Source of the DNA: Thiosocius sp963736445
GTDB lineage: Bacteria; Pseudomonadota; Gammaproteobacteria; Chromatiales; Chromatiaceae
Length of the DNA stretch: 64,000 nucleotides
Direction: 5' to 3'
Assembly: GCA_963736445.1 (NCBI GenBank)
Contig: CAVTOY010000003.1
Span: forward strand, 7,838-71,837
Within the stretch, counting starts at the first letter, position 1. Every line of letters starts with the position of its first letter. A program made the position numbers and the translations under genes. Under the pieces are notes generated by a model. The model was given only the letters and a program-made list of their open reading frames with translations, had not been told where the DNA came from and did no database searches. Below, in pieces: positions 57,921 to 64,000 of the stretch.

Positions 57921-59372
57921 GTGACCATCACCTGGAAGCTGTTTGCGCCACTCGTCGTGGCGATCGTCGTGGCGCTGATCCCGCCGCCGGACGGGCTGGC
58001 ACTCCACGCCTGGTATTATTTCGCGGTCTTCGCCGGGGTCATCACGGGGCTCGTCCTCGAGTCGCTGCCCGGCGCAGCGGTCGGCCTCATCGGAGTGGCG
58101 GTCGTGATGGTGCTGGCGCCATACGTCTATTTCAGTCCGGAACAGATGGCGAAAGCGGATTTCAAACCGGCGTCCGATGCCATCAAATGGGGCCTGTCCG
58201 GGTTCTCCAACACCACGGTGTGGCTGATCTTTGCGGCGTTCATGTTCGCTCTCGGCTATGAGAAGAGCGGCCTGGGCAAGCGCATTGCGCTGCTGCTGGT
58301 GAAGCTGATGGGCCGACGCACGCTGACGCTGGGTTACGCCGTCACCATCGCTGATCTGATCCTCGCGCCGTTTACGCCGTCCAACACGGCGCGCAGCGCC
58401 GGTACCATCTACCCGGTGATCCGCAACCTGCCGGCACTGTACGACTCCAAACCCAACGATCCCTCGGCGCGGCGCATGGGATCCTATCTAATGTGGATGG
58501 CGATTTCCGCCACCAGCATCACCAGCACCATGTTCCTTACTGGCCTCGCGCCCAATCCGCTGGCGGTGGAGCTGGTGAAGAAGACCAGCAACGTCGATAT
58601 CAGCTGGGTTCAGTGGTTCACCGCAATGGCGCCGTTCGGCATCGTCATGCTGCTTACGCTGCCGCTGATCGGTTACCTGCTGTACGCGCCGGAGGTCAAA
58701 GGCGGGCCGGAAGTGCCGGCGTGGGCGGCGACGGAGCTGGAGAAGCAGGGCGGCATGACCCGGCGGGAGATCCTGCTGGCGATGCTGGTGTTGCTGGCGC
58801 TGGCACTGTGGATTTTCGGTGGTGCGTTCATCAATGCCACCACGGTGGCCATCGTTGTCGTGGCTTTGATGGTGCTGCTGGGGGTGGTGACCTGGGACGA
58901 CATCCTGGCCAACAAGCAGGCCTGGAACACGCTGGTCTGGTTCGGGACGCTGGTGGCGCTGGCCTCGGGCCTCGCCCAAGTGGGGTTCGTCAAATGGCTG
59001 GCCGAGGCGATTGGCACGCACATGACCGGGTTCTCGCCTTTGATGGCGATGGTAGTGCTGACGCTGTTGTTCTTTTTTATCCACTACATGTTCGCCAGCA
59101 TTACGGCGCATGTGACCGCGGTGCTGCCTGTGACGCTCGCCGTGGGCTCCGCCATCCCGGGCATGAACATGCCGCAGTTCGCGATGATGCTGTGCGGGAC
59201 GCTGGGTATCATGGGCATTCTCACGCCCTATGCTACCGGGCCGTCGCCGGTGTATTAAGGCAGCGGCTACATCCCCTCCGCCGACTACTGGCGGCTGGGC
59301 GCGATCTTCGGCGTGATTTTCGTCGGCGCGTATCTGCGGATCGGCGTACCGTGGTTCGCGATGATTTATTGA
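57921..59372 (+). pseudogene. DASS dicarboxylate carrier with a stop near its C-terminus
   Basis: The gene starts with GTG at 57921, behind GAGGGGG. Over 445 residues it reads as a CitT/TtdT-type divalent anion:Na+ or exchanger: LAPFTPSNTARSAGTIYPVI (the SNT motif of the first hairpin), ITSTMFLTGLAPNPLAVEL and FASITAHVTAVLPVTLAVG. Then TAA at 59256-59258 stands where relatives have Tyr in TGPSPVYYGSGYI. The same frame continues GSGYIPSADYWRLGAIFGVI and ends at 59372. One base (C to A) separates it from an intact 483-residue gene. The shortened form lacks the last membrane helix. Confidence 0.8.
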
Positions 59373-59474
59373 CCACGGCATGATTGTCCCGACGCGCCCT
59401 CTGCCGACCGGTAGATAGGCGTGGCGCAGAAACACGCCTACCGGGCAGGCGGCCGCAGCGGAAGGGAGGGTTGA

Positions 59475-61043
59475 ATGACGGGGTCGAAGAATTCCGATGA
59501 CGCGCTCGCCGGCGGCGCCCTTGTGTTCCGACGCATCGCCCTGGCTGCCGGGCCGGTGTTCGCGCTCGCCTGCTATTGGCTGCTTCCGGAGAGCTACGCC
59601 GGGGGCGCCGCTGGCGCGCCGGTAGAACTCTCCCACGCAGGGCGTGCCACGCTCGCAATGATGGTGTGGATGGCTACCTGGTGGATGACCGAGGCAGTGG
59701 GGATCGAGGTTACCTCGCTGCTGCCCATCGTCGCGTTTCCGTTGCTCGGCGTCATGACCCTGGGTGCAACCACGGCCAACTACGGCGCCGACGTGATCTT
59801 TCTCTTTCTCGGCGGCTTTGTGCTGGCGCTGGCGATCCAGCGCTGGGGACTGGACCGGCGGATTGCGTTTCTCACCCTGCGTTTGGTGGGCACGCGCCCG
59901 CCCTTGGTGGTGGCGGGGTGTATGGGCGCCACCGCCTTGCTGAGCATGTGGGTTTCCAACACGGCGACCGCTGCGATGATGGTGCCGATCGCGCTGTCGG
60001 TCATCGACCTCGCGCTGCGCCAGCGCACCGGCAAAGGCCTGGCCGAGCAAGGCGGCATCCCGCGGGACGACATCGACGCGCGAAACTTCGCCATGTCGCT
60101 GCTGCTGTGCATTGCCTACGCCGCATCCATCGGCGGCGTGGCCACGATCGTCGGCTCTCCGCCCAACGGCATCCTGGTGCGCTTCATGCAGCAGACCTAT
60201 GGGGTCGAGATCTCCTTCGCCCGCTGGATGATGTACGGCTTGCCGCTGACGCTCGCGATGTTGCCGATCGGCTGGTTTCTCACCGCGCACGTGATCTTCC
60301 CGACGCGGATGGGGGAGATTCCGGGCGGACGGGAGTTCATCGCCGCCGAGTATGACAAGCTCGGCCCGCTCAAGCGTGGCGAGCAAGTCGTCCTCTATGT
60401 CTTCGGTGCCACCGTTTTTCTGTGGGTGTTCCGGCCACTCATCACCGGCATAGAAATCGGCGGCGTGATGCCGCTCAAGGCGCTGTCGGACACGATCATC
60501 GCCGTCGCAGCCGCGATCACGCTGTTTCTGCTGCCTGTGGACCGTGAGCGGCGTCTATTTGCGATGGACTGGCCGACGGCCGTCAAGCTGCCTTGGGGCG
60601 TGCTGATCCTCTTCGGCGGCGGCCTGGCCCTGGCCGGTGCGATCGAGGCCAACGGGGTCGCCGCGTTCCTTGGCAGCTTCACACAGGGACTCGGTGGCTG
60701 GCCGGCGATCGGCGTAGTGTTCGTGGTAGTGGTGGTGACGGTGTTCCTGTCGGAGGTCACGTCCAATACGGCGCAGGTGGCGACGATGCTGCCGATCCTG
60801 GCAGCCCTCGCATCGGGGCTCGGCGTGCCGCCGGGATTGCTGCTGCTGCCGTGCACGATGGCCGCAAGTCTGGCGTTCATGATGCCGGTTGGAACGCCGC
60901 CCAATGCCATTATTTTCGGCACCGGCCTACTGACGATCCCGCAGATGATCCGGGCGGGCTTCTGGCTGAATATCGCCGGGATCCTGGTGGTGGTCGGACT
61001 GACCTATTTGCTGATCAGGCTGGTGCTGCCCGGCGGCGCCTGA
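59475..61043 (+). CDS. DASS (SLC13-type) dicarboxylate transporter
   Basis: This 522-residue carrier has about eleven helices and the two SNT hairpins of the DASS fold: TALLSMWVSNTATAAMMVPI and VFLSEVTSNTAQVATMLPIL. GTPPNAIIFGTGLLTIPQMI is also typical. These proteins move succinate, fumarate or malate with sodium. It is closer to the NadC/SdcS branch than its neighbour, which looks like a CitT-type exchanger. Behind frdCAB the two would supply fumarate and remove succinate. Confidence 0.92.
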   Translation: MTGSKNSDDALAGGALVFRRIALAAGPVFALACYWLLPESYAGGAAGAPVELSHAGRATLAMMVWMATWWMTEAVGIEVTSLLPIVAFPLLGVMTLGATTANYGADVIFLFLGGFVLALAIQRWGLDRRIAFLTLRLVGTRPPLVVAGCMGATALLSMWVSNTATAAMMVPIALSVIDLALRQRTGKGLAEQGGIPRDDIDARNFAMSLLLCIAYAASIGGVATIVGSPPNGILVRFMQQTYGVEISFARWMMYGLPLTLAMLPIGWFLTAHVIFPTRMGEIPGGREFIAAEYDKLGPLKRGEQVVLYVFGATVFLWVFRPLITGIEIGGVMPLKALSDTIIAVAAAITLFLLPVDRERRLFAMDWPTAVKLPWGVLILFGGGLALAGAIEANGVAAFLGSFTQGLGGWPAIGVVFVVVVVTVFLSEVTSNTAQVATMLPILAALASGLGVPPGLLLLPCTMAASLAFMMPVGTPPNAIIFGTGLLTIPQMIRAGFWLNIAGILVVVGLTYLLIRLVLPGGA

Positions 61044-61268
61044 AAGTGCATTCGCACCATAGACGGTGAGTTGGCAGCCATGGCAAATGTTGTCGCGATC
61101 TGCAACAGGCCGATCAGCCGGCGTTGAGCGTGCGCACCACTGCGGTCGCTGCAGAGGTGCTCTGTCGATACTGTTGGTTTCTGATGGGCGGCGCGTTGTA
61201 CAGCTTCAGCCTGTTTCATCCGGTCGCTGCAACCGCTGGCCAACGAGCAGACCGCTGATTGGGGAACG

Positions 61269-62117
61269 TCAACGGTAGCCGTATTCCGGGTTCAGTCGAT
61301 CCGACACCAGCCGGTCGATGCGCGCAATCTGATCGTCGTTGAAATAGTCCCGGTAACCGCCGATCTTGCCGCGTCGCACTTTGTACGAGTCACCGTCGTC
61401 GGGGTTGCTCGGTTTCAGCTTGTTACTCTTGAAAAAACCATCCGCTTCCTTGCGGGAGAGGCTGTCGAAAGAGGCAAACTCGACCGAACCTTCGATCACA
61501 TGCCGCTCGAAACCACGATCGAGAAAGGTCATCACCCGATCCAGCACCTCGACCGGCTCCGCCTGCATCTCCTCGTATTTGACGACCAGCCGATGGGGCA
61601 TGCCCTGCATCTCCTCGCACCAGCGGTTCATGTGATCGATGACGCGCGGTACGCCGAGTTTTTCGTCGATCACAAAGTCATACAGTTCCAGGGACCTGTC
61701 CGCCTCGGTGAGGCCTTTACGGTCGAGTTCGCGATCACCCGCCCTGTTCTTGATGTGGAAATAGAAGGATACCGCCACGTCGCGTGGATCTCTGATGACG
61801 AAAAGCGTCTTCCTGTCGTAGGGCAGCGGCACCTCTCCACCGCCAAGCTTGAAAGTCGGGATCTTGGTGTCACGAGTAAAGAACAGCGTCGGGATCGCCG
61901 GGTTGAGTCTGTGCAGGTTGTCCAATCTGATCAACTCGTCAGCCGGCACGCCGTACTGCAGATGATAGACATGCGAAATCATTACTCGCATCCAGGTCTT
62001 CCCGCTCTTGGTATGGGAAACGACAATGCCGTCGGCCTGGCGCATCTCGCGTATCATCCGGCGCGCCCACCGTCTGCGGTGCAGCCAGGCCTCGATGTCT
62101 TTTGGCGTCAGCAGCAT
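61269..62117 (-). CDS. Sulfotransferase
   Basis: 282 residues from the ATG at 62117. The frame stays open to an ATG at 62264, but the extra part lacks family features. PAPS-binding motifs are present: VSHTKSGKTWMRVMI (5'-phosphosulfate loop), TLFVIRDPRDVAVSFYFH (3'-phosphate binding) and the C-terminal RRGKIGGYRDYF, which resembles RKGxxGDWK. It would transfer sulfate from PAPS to a hydroxyl or amine on lipid, sugar or small molecule. The 2OG oxygenase gene is upstream on the same strand, suggesting a tailoring pathway. Confidence 0.87.
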   Translation of the reverse strand: MLLTPKDIEAWLHRRRWARRMIREMRQADGIVVSHTKSGKTWMRVMISHVYHLQYGVPADELIRLDNLHRLNPAIPTLFFTRDTKIPTFKLGGGEVPLPYDRKTLFVIRDPRDVAVSFYFHIKNRAGDRELDRKGLTEADRSLELYDFVIDEKLGVPRVIDHMNRWCEEMQGMPHRLVVKYEEMQAEPVEVLDRVMTFLDRGFERHVIEGSVEFASFDSLSRKEADGFFKSNKLKPSNPDDGDSYKVRRGKIGGYRDYFNDDQIARIDRLVSDRLNPEYGYR

Positions 62118-62293
62118 AGTAGTTCCGTCGATCACGTCCGCGTTCCCGAACGTCTGATCACGATCGAGGTAGTTGAAGCCCTGCGTGAAAGCCTTTGGCG
62201 TGTTGAGATCGGTGGCACAGGCGCAAGCCAGATCCCGCTCCCCGGCGAGCATCATCGACACCACCAGGGTGATGATCTTCTACTGCCGAGCTC

Positions 62294-63006
62294 TCAGAGG
62301 CGCTGGATCTGCTTACCTTTGAGCCCGTCCCGAACTCGCCAGTACAGCGAACTCGGATTGACCACCACGATGAACACCTTGCGCATTAGGCCTTCGGGAC
62401 AGGTGATCTCGCGCACACCGTGCCAGCCGCGTTCGCTGCGCTCGATAATCGCGCTGCAATTGCCCGTCGACCGACAGGTGATTACCTGGTCGAAATCCTC
62501 GAACGCCGGCGCTGAGTCGGGTTGGAAGCGGCCACCGTCGTCCAGCACCAGGGTGTCGCCGCCCCATTCGGGGTTCCACTCCTCTTCGGAGTTGAAGTAC
62601 CAGATGTGCGCGCCGAACTCGCGCTTGGCATCGCAGTGCGGTGATACTGAGCAGCTGGGCGGCGCATAGTGCCAGTGAAAGCGAAACTCGGGATTCTTAG
62701 CATTGAATAGGCGGCCAATGGCTGCGCGGTAGCGGTCGCCGCGGAGTTCATCGATGAAATCCTGCCACGGCTCCGGCACCTCCATTCCTTCCGTGTACTC
62801 CAAGGAGTACCGGTCATGGGGCGCCTGCTTGGCTTTACGTTCCTTACCGAATTCCCGCGCGAATTGCGAGACGTCCGGCATGTTCTCCAACAGTGCCCGA
62901 TATCCCTCCGCCGTCAGAAGGTTGTCCGGGTTGGCCCAGGGATAGGGCGATTTCGCGCGGAAATCGCTCGGAACAATCTCGTAGAGAGAGAAGGAACTCC
63001 AGTCAT
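62294..63006 (-). CDS. 2OG-Fe(II) oxygenase-like protein, 5' end disturbed
   Basis: The firm part (62294-62983) reads YEIVPSDFRAKSPYPWANPD, LLTAEGYRALLENMPDVSQF, then the iron-binding SPHCDAKREFGAHIWYFN (His-x-Asp) and the distal ERSERGWHGVRE, with a conserved Arg near the end. This is the double-stranded beta-helix of Fe(II)/2-oxoglutarate hydroxylases, related to those acting on modified sugars or amino acids. Upstream, one base is missing compared with the mirror copy at the window edge, where ATG AGC TCG leads into the same frame. The likely true start is therefore near 63006. It precedes the sulfotransferase. Confidence 0.75.
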
Positions 63007-63478
63007 ATATTCGTCAGATTGAAATGAATGAAGAGGTAACCCATCACGAATACCAGGTCTTGACAAAGAATGGCATGAGCAGATAGGTCAGCATGAAAGT
63101 AAAAATGGTTAAAACCGGCAGCAGCTCGATTGAGTTTCACTCTATCGCTCATGATATTACAGACCAGAAACAGCAGAAGATGCCCTTCGAAAAAGAAGAA
63201 GGAATACCGAACTCAGCTTGAAGAAGAAATCGAAGAACGAACCAGAGATCTCGTACAGGCCCGCCAGGAGGCTGAAACTGCCAGAAGAGATGCAGAGAAG
63301 GCTAATCTCCATAAATCGAAATTTCTTGCCAATATGAGTCATGAATTAAGAACTCCTCTTAATTCCATTAACGGCATTGTAGAACTGCTGCGTTATGGAT
63401 CATATGAAAAGGATGCAGAAGAGATACTACCTGAACTAAAAAAAATCATTGATGAGATAAAAGTATCTTCAAAAAAAT
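63007..63478 (+). pseudogene. PAS-histidine kinase fragment on the left arm
   Basis: The plus strand reads, in pieces of two frames, EVTHHEYQVLTKNGM (end of a PAS domain), a PAS-to-kinase linker, EEEIEERTRDLVQARQEAET (coiled coil) and an H-box FLANMSHELRTPLNSINGIV. The kinase ATPase domain is missing and the start is absent. Codon use is AT-rich, so the origin differs from the rest of the window. The frames break twice in the first 180 bases. Confidence 0.75.
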
Positions 63479-63531
63479 GAAGGCGTCTCTTAATGAGATT
63501 GCTGCAATAGCTGCGGGAGCTTGAAGAGATT

Positions 63532-63968
63532 ATGATTTTTATTAGTTCAGGTAGTATCTCTTAAACATCCTTTTCATATGATCCATAACGCAGCAGTTCT
63601 ACAATGCCGTTAATGGAATTAAGAGGAGTTCTTAATTCATGACTCATATTGGCAAGAAATTTCGATTTATGGAGATTAGCCTTCTCTGCATCTCTTCTGG
63701 CAGTTTCAGCCTCCTGGCGGGCCTGTACGAGATCTCTGGTTCGTTCTTCGATTTCTTCTTCAAGCTGAGTTCGGTATTCCTCTTCTTTTTTTCGAAGGGC
63801 ATCTTCGGCCCGTTTCTGGTCTGTAATATCATGAGCGATAGAGTGAAACTCATTGAGCCGCTGCCGGTTTTAACCATTTTTACTTTCATGCTGACCCATC
63901 CGCTCATGCCATTCTTTGTCAAGACCTGGTATTCGTGATGGGTTACCTCTTCATTCATTTCAATCTGA
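63532..63968 (-). pseudogene. Same histidine kinase fragment on the right arm
   Basis: The mirror of the left-arm fragment: NEEVTHHEYQVLTKNGMSGW continues further in frame here than on the left arm before breaking, and the H-box part (HELRTPLNSINGI) is present on the loop side. Differences from the left arm are mostly single-base indels, as expected from two noisy readings of one template. Confidence 0.7.
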
Positions 63969-63975
63969 CGAATAT

Positions 63976-64000
63976 ATGAGCTCGATTTCCTTCTCTCTCT
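63976..64000 (+). other. First codons of an inverted copy of the oxygenase gene
   Basis: An ATG at 63976 begins MSSISFSL, and the same bases occur, with one base lost, at the 5' end of the oxygenase gene near 62984-63006 on the other strand. The window ends after eight codons. The next bases should continue YEIVPSDF if the palindrome extends. Confidence 0.55.

Larger units (their letters stand above)
62984..64000. repeat. Large imperfect inverted repeat, arms 62984-63449 and 63532-64000
   Basis: The left arm, read forward, equals the right arm read on the other strand, with a few percent differences including indels. About 82 bases form the loop. Most of the arm is AT-rich, unlike all DNA to the left, but its outermost part (about 20-25 bases) is the 5' end of the GC-rich oxygenase gene. 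The palindrome continues beyond the window. This pattern fits a fold-back or chimeric read in the assembly. A real inverted duplication is the alternative. Confidence 0.85.

Noticed and set aside
58488..60386. A 632-codon open frame on the minus strand, rich in His, Arg and Gln
   Set aside because: It lies antisense to the two DASS carrier genes, which have clear family motifs. Long antisense frames are usual in GC-rich genes, and the composition is not protein-like.

Overview
The window is GC-rich (roughly 60-65 percent by eye) proteobacterial DNA, except for the last kilobase. Gene content (sulfur oxygenase reductase, DsrC-family proteins, Wolinella-type fumarate reductase, AcnA/FumC, DUF47-PiT, YfdX/HdeD) suggests a sulfur-oxidising gammaproteobacterium, perhaps near the Chromatiales. 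That placement is inference. At least ten genes carry single-base frameshifts, internal stops or deletions, so either the sequence is error-prone or this is a decaying accessory region.

Layout. 1-900: the 3' end of an insertion sequence inserted into another transposase. 950-6300 (minus): a diguanylate cyclase, a FixJ-like regulator, a large sensor kinase whose phospho-acceptor His is replaced by Asp, and a STAS protein. 7.0-10.6 kb (plus): a coiled-coil protein, EipA/DUF1134, and a DUF47-PiT phosphate transport pair. 10.6-17.3 kb (mostly minus): a stress-type cassette with an EEP nuclease-like gene (two frameshifts), PEBP, HdeD, YfdX, small hydrophilic proteins, a cysteine-less DsrC relative, ChaB and a c5-type cytochrome. 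17.4-19.7 kb: sulfur oxygenase reductase with the start of a flavoprotein gene behind it and a divergent ferredoxin-NADP reductase-like gene. 19.9-28.3 kb: NhaA, a decayed DUF2254 gene, a kinase/NtrC pair, a hybrid kinase, a rhodanese remnant and a SUMF1-domain protein. 28.6-32.8 kb: convergent acnA and fumC. 33-39.3 kb: coiled-coil protein, EamA transporter and CHAD protein between two inverted copies of a short repeat, then a copper ATPase behind a DsrC-like gene. 39.4-46.3 kb: a second, more decayed stress cassette (ChaB, cytochrome c5 fragment, PRC-barrel, CaCA exchanger, MgtC/DUF4010 remnant, PsiE, MscS remnant, transposase remnant). 46.3-48.4 kb: a tightly overlapping amidoligase / class-I glutamine amidotransferase-like hydrolase / YqaA membrane protein operon. 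49.4-51.1 kb: a stand-alone PTS enzyme I-like protein. 51.3-53.1 kb: a full copy of the IS, a 5'-truncated tyrosine integrase, and tRNA-Arg. 54.2-61.0 kb (plus): a fumarate reductase operon (small ORF, frdC, frdA with a frameshift, frdB) followed by two DASS dicarboxylate transporters, the first with a nonsense codon near its end. 61.3-63.0 kb (minus): a sulfotransferase and a 2OG-Fe(II) oxygenase. 63.0-64.0 kb: an AT-rich inverted repeat carrying a histidine-kinase fragment on both arms, and the start of a second copy of the oxygenase at the edge. It looks like a fold-back or chimeric end.

Functionally, the fumarate reductase, aconitase, fumarase and C4-dicarboxylate carriers form a coherent carbon/anaerobic respiration theme. 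SOR with its reductases and the DsrC relatives form a sulfur theme. YfdX/HdeD/PsiE/ChaB/PRC/NhaA/CopA resemble mobile stress-tolerance islands. The directly oriented IS copies about 51 kb apart and the integrase-tRNA junction support mobility of at least part of the window.
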